This document shows positions 1-9,316 of a stretch of 64,000 nucleotides of DNA, in pieces. The notes beneath the pieces were generated by a model. That model worked only from the letters and a program-made list of their open reading frames with translations, did no database searches and was not told where the DNA came from. Position 1 is the stretch's first letter. Each line of letters starts with the position of its first letter. Source of the stretch: CAZAQV01 sp964487255 (GTDB lineage: Bacteria > Myxococcota_A > Polyangia > Polyangiales > CAZAQV01); assembly GCA_964487255.1 (NCBI GenBank), contig CAZAQV010000015.1, positions 1-64,000 on the forward strand, read 5' to 3'. The translations under genes and the position numbers were made by a program.

Positions 1-348
1 GGTCGCAGATCCGGCCTTCGGCAAAGACCGCTCATCGCAGGGGCAGCCAGGTGGGTCGTGATGAGGCTGCGAAGCCCGAGAAACCCGTAAGCAGGGACGG
101 GAGGAGAAAACGCACTGTGCTATCAGCACCGGGCGTTTCGGGAGGAGGACTGGGCGGGGGAGCTGGGGTGAATCGAGCGCAGCGAGAAAGGGGTTGGGTG
201 CCAACCCCTCATGGAATACGGCCTTGACAGTTTTCGCGCCCACGCCTAGCGTCCGACCGCGCGCTCCTACGTTGGAATCGCTCGCTTTTTCTCAAAACTG
301 ACCGGGCTGCCAAGCGCTCCCGGAAGGAACCCGAAACAGAGTTTGATC
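1..348. other. Left-edge non-coding or undetermined stretch upstream of nuoE
   Basis: I recognise no gene here. One plus-strand frame is open from base 3 to a TGA at 225-227 (about 74 codons, rich in Arg, Gly and Lys). It could be the tail of a gene that starts before the window, but its composition is low-complexity and it may be chance. A GC-rich hairpin with 8-bp arms and a 3-base loop lies at about 191-208 and could end an upstream transcript, although no T-run follows. A promoter-like sequence follows it. The segment does not match the conserved cores of RNase P RNA, tmRNA, SRP RNA or a cobalamin riboswitch. Confidence 0.4.
224..252 (+). promoter_or_regulatory. Putative sigma-70-type promoter for the nuo operon
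   Basis: A perfect TTGACA lies at 224-229, followed by a 17-base spacer and TAGCGT at 247-252, a weak -10 box. It sits about 95 bases before the nuoE ATG and just after a hairpin. The -35 match and spacing are seen directly; use as a promoter is inferred. The region before hsp20 shows a comparable TTGACA with a TAGC-type -10 box. Confidence 0.35.
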
Positions 349-858
349 ATGAGTTTTACGCTAAGCCCGGAACGCGAAAGCAAGGCCGATGAAATCCTCA
401 AGCGCTACCCGACAAAACGCGCGGCGCTTCTTCCTTTGCTTTGGCTTTGCCAAGATCAAAACGGCTGGATTTCTCCCGAAGTGATCGCCTACGCCGCCCA
501 TCGGCTCGACCTTTCGACGGCCACTGTCAAGGGCGTCGTCACTTTCTACACCATGTTCTTCGAGCACCCCGTCGGCGAAAACGTCGTGTGGGTCTGTCGC
601 ACCCTTTCCTGCGATTTGCGTGGTGCCAAAGCCATCCAAGAACATCTCGAAGAGCGCTTCGGTTGTGCAGTCGGCGAGACCAGTCAGGACGGCAAGTTCA
701 CCTTGCTCAAAGCCGAGTGCTTGGCTGCTTGTGGCCAGGCGCCGATGGTGCAAATCAACGACCACTTTCACGAGCATCTGACGACTGCGAAGGTCGACAA
801 AGTGATCGACGACATCGCGAAAAACGGTTCGCCGCCTGTGCGCGCGGTGGCGGAATAA
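349..858 (+). CDS. nuoE: NADH-quinone oxidoreductase subunit E (24 kDa [2Fe-2S] subunit)
   Basis: This is the peripheral-arm subunit of complex I that pairs with NuoF in the NADH dehydrogenase module and holds the N1a [2Fe-2S] cluster. The 169-residue protein has the four ligands in the usual pattern, C83-x4-C88 and C124-x3-C128, in a thioredoxin-like C-terminal half after a helical N-terminus. An in-frame TTG lies two codons upstream, but the ATG at 349 is the more natural start. The Shine-Dalgarno is unremarkable (a GGAAGGAA lies rather far away at 321-328). It is the first recognisable gene of a plus-strand nuo operon, with nuoF following after 12 bases. Identity is clear from the Cys pattern and the NuoF neighbour. 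Confidence 0.95.
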   Translation: MSFTLSPERESKADEILKRYPTKRAALLPLLWLCQDQNGWISPEVIAYAAHRLDLSTATVKGVVTFYTMFFEHPVGENVVWVCRTLSCDLRGAKAIQEHLEERFGCAVGETSQDGKFTLLKAECLAACGQAPMVQINDHFHEHLTTAKVDKVIDDIAKNGSPPVRAVAE

Positions 859-870
859 GGAGCGTCTGAA

Positions 871-2244
871 ATGGAAGATTTCAAGCCCGTACTCACTGAT
901 CGCTACGCCAAGGGCGACGCTTACAAACTCGAAGTCGCCGAAAAATTCGGCGCGTACGAAGTCGCCAAAAAGGCTTTCTCGATGGAGCCCGGTGCCATCA
1001 CCGAAGAGGTCAAAAAGTCCAACATTCGCGGTCGCGGAGGCGCAGGTTTTCCGACCGGCGTAAAGTGGAGCTTCCTCAACCCGAAGCCCAAAGAGCGCGT
1101 TTATCTCGTCATCAACGCCGACGAAAGCGAGCCCGGCACGTTCAAGGACCGCACGCTCATGGAGCTCGATCCGCACCGGCTCATCGAGGGTATTGTTATC
1201 ACCTGTCACGCCATCAACTCGGCGTGCTGCTACATCTACGTTCGTGGCGAGTTGCCGTTGAGCATCGCGCGACTTGAGCACGCCATCGAAGAGGCGCGCG
1301 CAAAAGGGTACGTGGGCCAGAATGCGATGGGCTCGGGCAAAACGATCGATATTTGGGTGCACCGCGGTGCGGGCGCTTACATCTGCGGCGAAGAGACAGC
1401 GCTCCTCAACTCACTCGAAGGCCGCCGCGGAGAGCCGCGCCTCAAGCCACCGTTTCCAGCCATCAAGGGCGTCTTCGACCAGCCGACCATCGTCAACAAC
1501 GTCGAGTCGATTGCATCGGTGCCCGACATCATCAAGATGGGCGGCGAAGCGTGGTCGAGCATGAGTCGACTTGAGCGCGACGGCGGCACGCGCCTCTACG
1601 GCGTGAGCGGTCACGTAAAAAAGCCAGGCGTGTACGAGGGGCCGGTGGGCATTACGATGCGCGAACTCATTTACGACTATGCAGGCGGCATGCTTCACGA
1701 AGACCGTCCGCTCAAAGGTGTCGTCCCCGGTGGTTCATCGACTCCCGTACTGCGGCCTGATCGCAACGTGCATGCACCCGCTGCGGACCACCCACTTCAT
1801 GCTTGGCATGGTCAGAGCGAAATCGACGTTCCGATGGGCGTCGACACCTACCGCGCACTCGGGACGATGCTGGGCACAACCTGTGCCATCGTCATGGACA
1901 CTTCGGTCAACATGGTCGAAGCGTGCCGTAACCTCATGCGCTTCTACCGCCACGAGTCGTGCGGCCAGTGTACGCCGTGTCGCGAGGGCTCGGGTTGGCT
2001 CGTCGACATTTTGACCAATATCGCCGAGGGCCGCGCCAACAAAAAAGACGTCGCTGTGCTTGTCGATGTCGCCAACAACATGATGGGCAACACCATCTGC
2101 GCATTTGCAGAAGGTACCGCCATGCCGCTGCTCGGTTTTGTGCGGCAGTTTCGCGAAGAGTTCGAAGCGGCCGCCGAAGCGGGCGTGGACGATCACCGTC
2201 TCGACCAAAGCACCGTTGGCCTCGTCGCGCGGGCAGGGCTTTAG
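871..2244 (+). CDS. nuoF: NADH-quinone oxidoreductase subunit F (NADH/FMN-binding)
   Basis: This subunit oxidises NADH with FMN and passes electrons to its N3 [4Fe-4S] cluster. The 457-residue protein shows the glycine-rich nucleotide-binding segment GRGGAGFPTG (residues 54-63) and the cluster ligands C364, C367, C370 (ESCGQCTPCREG) and C410. Length is normal for the family. A GGAG lies about 8 bases before the ATG. In most complex I operons nuoG follows, then nuoH and nuoI; here the next gene, 10 bases on, is nuoJ. The Q-module and NuoG must be encoded elsewhere if the complex is complete. Confidence 0.97.
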   Translation: MEDFKPVLTDRYAKGDAYKLEVAEKFGAYEVAKKAFSMEPGAITEEVKKSNIRGRGGAGFPTGVKWSFLNPKPKERVYLVINADESEPGTFKDRTLMELDPHRLIEGIVITCHAINSACCYIYVRGELPLSIARLEHAIEEARAKGYVGQNAMGSGKTIDIWVHRGAGAYICGEETALLNSLEGRRGEPRLKPPFPAIKGVFDQPTIVNNVESIASVPDIIKMGGEAWSSMSRLERDGGTRLYGVSGHVKKPGVYEGPVGITMRELIYDYAGGMLHEDRPLKGVVPGGSSTPVLRPDRNVHAPAADHPLHAWHGQSEIDVPMGVDTYRALGTMLGTTCAIVMDTSVNMVEACRNLMRFYRHESCGQCTPCREGSGWLVDILTNIAEGRANKKDVAVLVDVANNMMGNTICAFAEGTAMPLLGFVRQFREEFEAAAEAGVDDHRLDQSTVGLVARAGL

Positions 2245-2254
2245 GAGGAACACC

Positions 2255-2932
2255 ATGGGAACCGCTGGAGAACTTCTATTTATTGTTTGCGCCGCGGTGG
2301 CGATCGTCTCGGCGGTCATGACCGTCTACTTTGCGCATCCGTTGCGGGCCGCAATGGCGTTGCTTCTGCACGTTGTTTCATTGGCCGGTGTGTACTTGAC
2401 GCTGAGCGCGCACTTTTTGGCGGCCATTCAGCTCCTCGTTTACGCGGGGGCGGTCGTGGTGCTCTTCGTCTTTACCATCATGCTCATCGGTCCCGCTGCG
2501 CACGGCGATGACGACGCAGAATCCAATGCGCGCGGCATGCGCACGGTCGGTGTGCGGCTGCTCAGCGCGCTACTCACCATCTTTGGTGTGCTTGCTGTCG
2601 CGTTCGTGTTGGGTGGGCGCGAGATGCCGTTCGAGGGGCTCGCGCTTTGCGGTCCGACCCAGGGCGCGGAATGCGGGCAGTTTGGTGGTGTCCGGGCGGT
2701 TGGGTTGGTGCTCTTCAAGGACGCGGTCGTGCCGTTTGAAATCGTATCCATTCTGCTCACGGTTGCCATCGTGGGCGCCGTCGCGGTGGCGCGTGGTCGC
2801 AACCCCAAGGAGGTCGAGGCGTATCGCGCGCTCCGCACTGCAAAAGAAGCCGAAGTCAGGGCACGTGACGCGGAGCTTGCGTTGGCGGGGACAAAACAGG
2901 GCGACAAGTCGCTGGAGGGACAGACCGTATGA
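2255..2932 (+). CDS. nuoJ: NADH-quinone oxidoreductase subunit J
   Basis: This is a membrane-arm subunit of complex I that links the Q-module to the antiporter-like subunits. The 225-residue protein has five predicted membrane helices. The helix with the characteristic QLLVYAGAVVVLFVF segment is well conserved and contains the pi-bulge region of NuoJ. The last ~35 residues form a charged tail rich in Ala, Glu, Arg and Lys. The ATG at 2255 is chosen over upstream in-frame starts inside nuoF because a strong AGGAGGA lies at 2243-2249. The stop overlaps the nuoK start in an ATGA. Confidence 0.95.
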   Translation: MGTAGELLFIVCAAVAIVSAVMTVYFAHPLRAAMALLLHVVSLAGVYLTLSAHFLAAIQLLVYAGAVVVLFVFTIMLIGPAAHGDDDAESNARGMRTVGVRLLSALLTIFGVLAVAFVLGGREMPFEGLALCGPTQGAECGQFGGVRAVGLVLFKDAVVPFEIVSILLTVAIVGAVAVARGRNPKEVEAYRALRTAKEAEVRARDAELALAGTKQGDKSLEGQTV

Positions 2933-3234
2933 TCGAAGCTAGCCACTACATGGTCCTTGCCGCCGTCGTCTTTGGCGTGGGCGCTATCGGGTTTTTGGTT
3001 CGTCGCAACATCTTGATTCAGCTGATGTCGATCGAACTCATGCTCAACGCCGTCAATATCATTTTCGTCGCGCTCAACCGTTTTCACGCCGGGGCGCACC
3101 ACGGTCAGATCTTCGCGTTCTTCGTGATCGCGGTTGCGGCCGCCGAAGCAGCGGTCGGCTTGGCCATCGTCATTTCACTCTTCAGACTCAAACGCACGGT
3201 GACAACCGATGCCGTGGATTCGCTTCGCTATTAG
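2929..3234 (+). CDS. nuoK: NADH-quinone oxidoreductase subunit K
   Basis: This is a small membrane-arm subunit homologous to MrpC. The 101-residue length is typical, with three transmembrane helices. The two buried glutamates of the family are present, in the IELMLNAVNI and AAEAAVGLAI segments. The start overlaps the nuoJ stop by ATGA, so the two are probably translationally coupled. nuoL follows 18 bases later. Confidence 0.96.
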   Translation: MIEASHYMVLAAVVFGVGAIGFLVRRNILIQLMSIELMLNAVNIIFVALNRFHAGAHHGQIFAFFVIAVAAAEAAVGLAIVISLFRLKRTVTTDAVDSLRY

Positions 3235-3252
3235 GCGCGAGGGTAAAACAAT

Positions 3253-6162
3253 ATGAATACTTTCGAGTTTATTGGGGTTAGCAAAGAGTTCGCACTCTTT
3301 CTGATCGTGCTCTTGCCGCTCGCCGGTGCGTTTGCCAACGGCATTCTTGGTAAAGGCATGTCCAAGCAAGCGGTCGGTACCATCGGTGTCGGTTCTGTTG
3401 CACTTGCGTTCGCCCTCGCACTTGCGTGCTTTTTACACCTCACGGTCGGCGGCCCAGCTGCGAGCATCAACACCCACCTTTACGACTGGTTCACGCTCAA
3501 CCTGGGCAGTCAGACGATTCCGGTCCGCGTCGAGTTCGTGATGGATTCGCTAAGCGGCATGATGACGCTCATGGTGACGGGCGTGGGGCTGCTCATCCAT
3601 GTCTACAGTCTTGGCTACATGTCCGAAGACGCGGGTTTTCGTCGCTTCTTCGCGTACCTGAATCTGTTCATGGCCTCGATGCTCATCTTGGTGCTCGCGG
3701 GCAGTTTCCCGCTCATGTTTGTGGGTTGGGAGGGCGTCGGTCTGTGTTCCTACCTCCTGATCGGCTTTTGGTTTGAGAACAAGTCCTACGCGCTGGCGGG
3801 CAAGAAGGCGTTCGTCGCCAACCGCGTCGGCGACTTTGGCGTGATCATCGGCATGTTCATCTTGATGATGGCCACGGGCTCGCTCGACTTTGCCGAAATC
3901 AATAACAACACCGGCGCGCTGCGCAGCCCGATCGCGATGGGCCCGGAAGCCAAGTACACGATGATCGCACTGGCTGGCATTGCTGCGCTGCTCGGCATTG
4001 CAGCGATCATGTTGGGGCGAGCCAAGGTCACCTGGGGTTGGATCACAGGCGCGGTGTTGCTCTTCGCTTGTTGCTTTGTGTTTTTCGAACTGTCGGCGGC
4101 CACGCTCGCCACGGCAGCTTGCATTTTTATCTTCCTCGGTTGCACCGGTAAGAGCGCTCAGATTCCGCTCTTCGTTTGGCTGCCCGACGCGATGGCCGGT
4201 CCGACCCCTGTCTCAGCGCTCATCCACGCGGCCACCATGGTCACCTCGGGTATCTACCTCTGCTGTCGGTTGAGCCCCGTGTTCTCGCTCTCCCCTGCCG
4301 CCATGTCCATCATTGCCATTGTGGGCGCGGCCACGGCGCTACTCGCCGCAAGCATCGCGCTCGTGCAGGTCGAGATGAAAAAGATCCTCGCCTACTCCAC
4401 GGTCAGTCAGCTCGGCTTCATGTTTGCCGCGGTGGGTTGTGGCGCGTTTGCGGCTGGTATCTTCCACGTCTTTACGCATGCGTTCTTCAAGGCTTGCCTG
4501 TTTTTGGGTGCCGGCGCGGTCATGCACGCGGTGCACGCCCACGGCGACGCCGACGTTCGTTTGCTAGGCGGCCTGCGCAGGCACTTGCCAGTTGTTCGTT
4601 GGACGTTCTTGGCGAGCTGCGCTGCGATCTCCGGGGTTCCGCTGCTCAGCGGTTGGTTCTCGAAAGACGAAATCCTCAACGGCGCCTATGCGGCTGGCCA
4701 GTATTTCGGCACGGGTTCTGCGATGGCCCACTCGACGGTCTTCTCTTCCGTTAACGCTGAGGGCCAGCAAATCGCGTTCGGGCTCGGCCCGTGGGTCGGC
4801 TACACCGTGTTCACCGTGCTGTTCATCGCCGCAACCATGACGGCGTTCTACATGTTCCGCCTGTACTTTCTGACGTTCAGCGGCGACACCTACCGCTCTG
4901 CTGCGCAGCACTCCGCCGAAGCCGGTCACGGCGAAGGCGAAGGTTACGCAGCGCATCCGCATCCGCCCGAGCCCTCTATGGCTTGGCCGCTGCGCATTTT
5001 GGCATTTGGCGCGCTCATCGTCGGCTTCCTTCACATGAAGCCGCTCCTTCACCTCTTTCACGCGCATTTGGGCGACCCCAAGTTTGACTCTCTGTGGGAG
5101 CATTGGCTTTCGGCACGCGTCGCAGCTCCGAGCAAGCCACAAATTGAAGCGCTGGCAGCTTCGGGTGCAGAAGGTTATGCGCCAGCGATTATGGGCTTTT
5201 TGGCCATGGCGCTCGGCATCGGTTACGCATATTCGCGTTATGCAGACGGCAAGGGCGTGCCCGGTGCGGTACCCGCCTCAGGTCTTCCCAAGTTGGTGTT
5301 CGACAAGTGGCGCTTCGACGAGGTTTATGACGCGGTGGTCATCGAGCCCATCCGCATGCTCGCGATGTTCTGTGCCGCGATCGACAAATACTTCGTCGAC
5401 TTCTTGCTTACGCGTTTTACCTCCAGTGCGGCCGTCGTCAGTGGTTTCGTACTCTCCCGCATGCAAAACGGCGTCGTCTATGCGTATGGCGCAGTCATGG
5501 TCGTCGGCACGCTGGCCATAGGCGGGTGGTTTCTCAAGCCTCACCCGGCGCTCGAAATCGAAAGCCAAGAAGGTCGCCTTGTGACGTTCAGCGCCGCCCA
5601 GGGTCACGGTTACGAATACCGCTGGGACTTTAACGGCGACGCTGACTTCAAGGACCCGACCGAAAACGAGAAGTTCTTGCCGGATCGTCACATGGTGAAG
5701 TACGAGTTTCAAGGTCACGAAGGCGAGCAGTGGGTGCTTCGTGCGACCGCCATGGGTGACTATGATGAGGTCGACCTCGACGTCCGTGAGAGCGACCGCA
5801 CGGTGCCCTACAGTGTCATTCCACCTGAAGGTTGGGACGACACGCCCGATGAAAACGGCAAGCTACCTGCTCGCGTGGAGCCCTCATTCCGTCTCGAAGA
5901 AGGGTGGCTCATCATCAGGCCCAACAGCGCACGCGCTAGCGCCATCAACGAAGAGGTGCGATTGGCGCCCGGTCAAGCCACACGCATTGGCGGTCGAGAG
6001 TTCGTGGCCGCGCGTCGCATGAACGTGCTGGTACAGGTTCGCAACGCCTTCGGCTACGTAAGCGAAGAGACCGAGTCGGTCGTCATCGTTCCCGACTTTG
6101 CGGACCGCCCACACGCCGACGCACGACACAACCATGGCGCGATCCAAGGAGGCGTCCGATGA
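3253..6162 (+). CDS. nuoL: NADH-quinone oxidoreductase subunit L with a PKD-like C-terminal extension
   Basis: This is the distal antiporter-like proton-translocating subunit of complex I. Residues 1 to about 760 hold the usual helices and family motifs, such as GWEGVGLCSYLLIGFW, the PTPVSALIHAATMV segment and the VEMKKILAYSTVSQ segment. The protein is 969 residues, against about 610-670 for typical NuoL. After the last helix (about 742-760), residues 762-969 form a soluble tail. It contains YEYRWDFNGD (787-796) and a following VKYEF...VLRAT pattern, which resembles the core strands of a PKD/Ig-like domain. Since the NuoL C-terminus is normally periplasmic, the tail should be periplasmic. No frameshift is visible and the next gene overlaps by ATGA, so the extension is real coding sequence. 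The PKD assignment is tentative. Confidence 0.93.
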   Translation: MNTFEFIGVSKEFALFLIVLLPLAGAFANGILGKGMSKQAVGTIGVGSVALAFALALACFLHLTVGGPAASINTHLYDWFTLNLGSQTIPVRVEFVMDSLSGMMTLMVTGVGLLIHVYSLGYMSEDAGFRRFFAYLNLFMASMLILVLAGSFPLMFVGWEGVGLCSYLLIGFWFENKSYALAGKKAFVANRVGDFGVIIGMFILMMATGSLDFAEINNNTGALRSPIAMGPEAKYTMIALAGIAALLGIAAIMLGRAKVTWGWITGAVLLFACCFVFFELSAATLATAACIFIFLGCTGKSAQIPLFVWLPDAMAGPTPVSALIHAATMVTSGIYLCCRLSPVFSLSPAAMSIIAIVGAATALLAASIALVQVEMKKILAYSTVSQLGFMFAAVGCGAFAAGIFHVFTHAFFKACLFLGAGAVMHAVHAHGDADVRLLGGLRRHLPVVRWTFLASCAAISGVPLLSGWFSKDEILNGAYAAGQYFGTGSAMAHSTVFSSVNAEGQQIAFGLGPWVGYTVFTVLFIAATMTAFYMFRLYFLTFSGDTYRSAAQHSAEAGHGEGEGYAAHPHPPEPSMAWPLRILAFGALIVGFLHMKPLLHLFHAHLGDPKFDSLWEHWLSARVAAPSKPQIEALAASGAEGYAPAIMGFLAMALGIGYAYSRYADGKGVPGAVPASGLPKLVFDKWRFDEVYDAVVIEPIRMLAMFCAAIDKYFVDFLLTRFTSSAAVVSGFVLSRMQNGVVYAYGAVMVVGTLAIGGWFLKPHPALEIESQEGRLVTFSAAQGHGYEYRWDFNGDADFKDPTENEKFLPDRHMVKYEFQGHEGEQWVLRATAMGDYDEVDLDVRESDRTVPYSVIPPEGWDDTPDENGKLPARVEPSFRLEEGWLIIRPNSARASAINEEVRLAPGQATRIGGREFVAARRMNVLVQVRNAFGYVSEETESVVIVPDFADRPHADARHNHGAIQGGVR

Positions 6163-7814
6163 GTGAACATTTACTTACTCTCTTGATTCTCGTCCCTCTG
6201 TTGGGCGCGACGTTTGTGCTTTTCTCACCGCGCCAAAGTCCAGGCTTCGCACGTTGGGGAAGCCTTGCGATCATGGCGGTCGAGTTCTTTCTCTCCATCG
6301 ACCTGCTTACCGAGGGCAACTACGCAACCGACGAGTTTCAGTTCGTCGTGAACGCTCCTTGGATCGAAGCCTTCGGCATCTCGTATCACCTGGGTGTCGA
6401 TGGTATCTCTCTTTGGCTTGTACTTCTGACGACGGTCCTGACGCCGGTTGCGCTCTATGCTTCGTGGCTCAGTGTTTCGTCAAAGGTCAAAGAGTTTGCG
6501 GTGGCCTTCTTGTTCCTCGAAGCTGCCATGATCGGCACCTTCGTCGCGCTCGATCTCTTCCTGTTCTACATCTTCTGGGAACTGATGCTCGTGCCCATGT
6601 ACCTCATCGTGGGCGTGTGGGGCGGCAAGGAGCGTGTGTACGCCGCGGTCAAGTTCTTCCTCTACACCATGGTCGGCTCCCTGCTCATGCTGGTCGCCAT
6701 TTTGTACCTGGTTACGCAGCACAAGGCGCTCACCGGCGCGTACAGCTTCGACATTCTCGCGCTTCGCCAGGTCGGCTTGCCCTTCGACATTCAGATTTGG
6801 CTCTTCTTGGCGTTCGCGCTCGCCTTTGCCATCAAGGTCCCAATGTTTCCGTTTCACACATGGCTGCCCGACGCGCACGTGCAAGCTCCAACGGGCGGCT
6901 CGGTCATCCTGGCCGCTGTCATGCTCAAGCTCGGCACCTATGGCTTCTTGCGCTTTGCCATTCCGTTCTTCCCGCTCGCCTCACTCAAGGCGGGCACTAC
7001 CATCGCGTTCGTGGCGGTCATCGGCATCATCTACGGCGCGTACTGCGCTTGGATGCAAAAGGACGTCAAAAAGCTCGTGGCCTACTCGTCCGTGTCTCAC
7101 CTCGGGTTCGTCATGCTCGGCATGTTTGCCATGACGGGTGCGGGCGTCGAGGGCGCCATCTACCAGATGGTCAACCACGGGGTGTCCACTGGCGCGCTCT
7201 TTATTTTGGTTGGTGTGATCTACGACCGTCGGCACACGCGTCAGCTCGACTCCTTCGGTGGTCTGGCGAAGCAAATGCCGGTGTATGCCACCATGTTCGT
7301 CATCGTCACCATGAGTTCGGTCGGCCTACCAGGGACCAACGGTTTTATCGGCGAGTTCATGATCCTCGCTGGCACCTTCGCTTCAAGGGCGGGTCTTGGC
7401 GAGTGGCGCATGCTGCTGACTTTGCTCGCGGCGACTGGCGTCATTTTTGCGGCCGTGTACATGCTTCACGCCGTGCTGAAAATGTTTTGGGGCCCACTCG
7501 ACAAAGCAGAGAACCAAGGGCTTTCGGACATGACGCGGCACGAGCGCGTGGTCCTTGCGCCGCTCATCGCGCTGATTTTCATCATGGGCTTGGCGCCCAA
7601 GCCCTTCCTCGATCGGATGAGCGCTTCGGTTGACGGCTTCATCCGACACGCCGCCTTGAAGAGCGCTGCCGAGGAGCGCCTTGAAGAGCCGGGGATGCTG
7701 CAGGTCGGCTTCCGCGAGGTGGCGGACTCAAGCGTTGCGGGGGCGGCTACCGCGGACCGCGACACGACCTTTACGAGCGGCATCGGCGCGAGCCGCCGCG
7801 GAGGTGCACAATGA
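6159..7814 (+). CDS. nuoM: NADH-quinone oxidoreductase subunit M
   Basis: This is the second antiporter-like proton-translocating subunit of complex I (551 residues, about 14 helices). Visible hallmarks are the FYIFWELMLVPMYLIVGVWG segment with the conserved Glu, the FAIKVPMFPFHTWLPDAHV segment with the key Lys, and KKLVAYSSVSHLGFV. The C-terminal ~60 residues are hydrophilic and slightly longer than usual. The start overlaps the nuoL stop by ATGA, with a strong AAGGAGG before it. Confidence 0.97.
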   Translation: MSEHLLTLLILVPLLGATFVLFSPRQSPGFARWGSLAIMAVEFFLSIDLLTEGNYATDEFQFVVNAPWIEAFGISYHLGVDGISLWLVLLTTVLTPVALYASWLSVSSKVKEFAVAFLFLEAAMIGTFVALDLFLFYIFWELMLVPMYLIVGVWGGKERVYAAVKFFLYTMVGSLLMLVAILYLVTQHKALTGAYSFDILALRQVGLPFDIQIWLFLAFALAFAIKVPMFPFHTWLPDAHVQAPTGGSVILAAVMLKLGTYGFLRFAIPFFPLASLKAGTTIAFVAVIGIIYGAYCAWMQKDVKKLVAYSSVSHLGFVMLGMFAMTGAGVEGAIYQMVNHGVSTGALFILVGVIYDRRHTRQLDSFGGLAKQMPVYATMFVIVTMSSVGLPGTNGFIGEFMILAGTFASRAGLGEWRMLLTLLAATGVIFAAVYMLHAVLKMFWGPLDKAENQGLSDMTRHERVVLAPLIALIFIMGLAPKPFLDRMSASVDGFIRHAALKSAAEERLEEPGMLQVGFREVADSSVAGAATADRDTTFTSGIGASRRGGAQ

Positions 7815-9307
7815 ACATCGTCTCTCAGATCGGGCCTTTCATCACGGTCGTTCCGCTGCTTGTGGTCGTGATCGGCGGGCTCGGGCTCATGCTCGCTGAC
7901 GCCTTTTCCGACGACAACGACAAGGGGGGGCTGGCTGTGCTGACGGCGACGATTCTCGGCGTTGCCGCAAGCATTTCGGCGTCGCTTCTGATCGCAGGCA
8001 ACCAAACGCCGCTCCCAGAATGGGTGAGCGCCTACATTTCGGGCGATCCAATGAGCCTGTTTTTCGATATGGTCATCGGTATCGGTGGCGCGCTGACTGC
8101 GCTTCTGGCGGGCGGCTATCTCAAAGAGCACCTCGACGAGCGCGGCGAGTTTTTTGTCATTCTGCTCTTTAGTGCGCTTGGCGCGATGGTACTCGCTCGC
8201 GCCATCGATCTGCTGTCGGTCTTTGTGGGACTCGAGACGATGTCGCTTGGCGTTTACTGCTTGGTCGCTTTTCGGCGCTCCAGTGCTCGTTCCGCGGAAG
8301 CCGCCATCAAATACTTCTTGCTCGGTTCGTTCGCAGCCGCGATATTACTGTTCGGTTCGGCGCTTCTTTACGGGGCCACTGGTCAGACCAACTTGACGAA
8401 AATCGGCGAGCTGATCAGCGCGGGACAGGCTGACTTGCCCCTGGCGATGGTTGCGCTCTTGATGCTCCTTGTGGGGCTGGCGTTCAAGGTCAGTGCGGTC
8501 CCTTTCCACATGTGGACGCCCGACGCCTATGAGGGAGCACCCACGCCGACCACGACGTTCATGGCGGTCGCCGTCAAATCGGCTGCTTTCGCGGTGTTTG
8601 TACGCGTCCTACTCGTGGCCTTCGGCGATGAGCTGAGCATGAGTCCGGACTCGGGTTGGCCTCCGGTTCTTGCAGCGCTCGCTGCGCTCACGATGATCTT
8701 CGGAAACCTCGCCGCACTCGCGCAGGTGAGCGTCAAACGTATGCTTGCCTATTCTTCGATCGCACACGCGGGCTACATCATGGTCGGCATGGTGGCCGCG
8801 ATGGAAATCGGCGGCGAGGCCCTCAGCGCCGTGTTTTTCTACCTCTTGGCGTACACGGTCTCGAATGTACTCGCCTTCGGCGCACTCATCTGGGTGGGCT
8901 CGTACGGTCGTGAGGTCGTCAGCTACGAAGACATGGCGGGCGTTGCGCGTCGCCACCCCTTTGTTGCCCTCCCGTTCGTGCTCGGTGTGCTGTCCTTGAT
9001 GGGCTTTCCGCCCACGGCGGGTTTCTTCGGCAAGTACTACGTGTTCAGCGCGGCGGTGTCTGCTGGCCACGTGTGGATGGCCATCCTTGGCGTGCTGACG
9101 TCCGCGGTTGGTGCCTATTACTACCTCAAGGTGATCGTCTACATGTACATGGCAGAGCCCAAAGAGGGCGCGGCAGTCGCGATTCCGATGCGTTCGGGCG
9201 TTGTCGTCGCGGCGCTTGCGATCTCAGCCTTTTTCGTCCTTGAAGCGGGCATCACCCCCAGCGCTTATCTCGACATGGCCAGCCGCGCCGCCGCCTCGTT
9301 CAACTAG
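7811..9307 (+). CDS. nuoN: NADH-quinone oxidoreductase subunit N
   Basis: This is the third antiporter-like subunit of complex I, next to NuoK in the membrane arm (498 residues). The SLGVYCLVAF segment, the AFKVSAVPFHMWTPDAYEGAPTP signature and the KRMLAYSSIAHAGY helix are all present. The start overlaps the nuoM stop by ATGA, with GGAGG 8 bases before. It is the last nuo gene here; the convergent gene on the minus strand ends only 9 bases later, and no terminator is visible between them. Confidence 0.97.
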   Translation: MNIVSQIGPFITVVPLLVVVIGGLGLMLADAFSDDNDKGGLAVLTATILGVAASISASLLIAGNQTPLPEWVSAYISGDPMSLFFDMVIGIGGALTALLAGGYLKEHLDERGEFFVILLFSALGAMVLARAIDLLSVFVGLETMSLGVYCLVAFRRSSARSAEAAIKYFLLGSFAAAILLFGSALLYGATGQTNLTKIGELISAGQADLPLAMVALLMLLVGLAFKVSAVPFHMWTPDAYEGAPTPTTTFMAVAVKSAAFAVFVRVLLVAFGDELSMSPDSGWPPVLAALAALTMIFGNLAALAQVSVKRMLAYSSIAHAGYIMVGMVAAMEIGGEALSAVFFYLLAYTVSNVLAFGALIWVGSYGREVVSYEDMAGVARRHPFVALPFVLGVLSLMGFPPTAGFFGKYYVFSAAVSAGHVWMAILGVLTSAVGAYYYLKVIVYMYMAEPKEGAAVAIPMRSGVVVAALAISAFFVLEAGITPSAYLDMASRAAASFN

Positions 9308-9316
9308 CGGGCCTGC

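Noticed and set aside
1..200. Possible cobalamin riboswitch or RNase P RNA at the left edge
   Set aside because: Short matches to GC-rich core words occur, but the conserved blocks are missing on both strands.
361..1362. A 333-codon open frame on the minus strand across nuoE and nuoF
   Set aside because: It is antisense to two clear complex I genes, and its protein is a low-complexity shadow of their codon bias.
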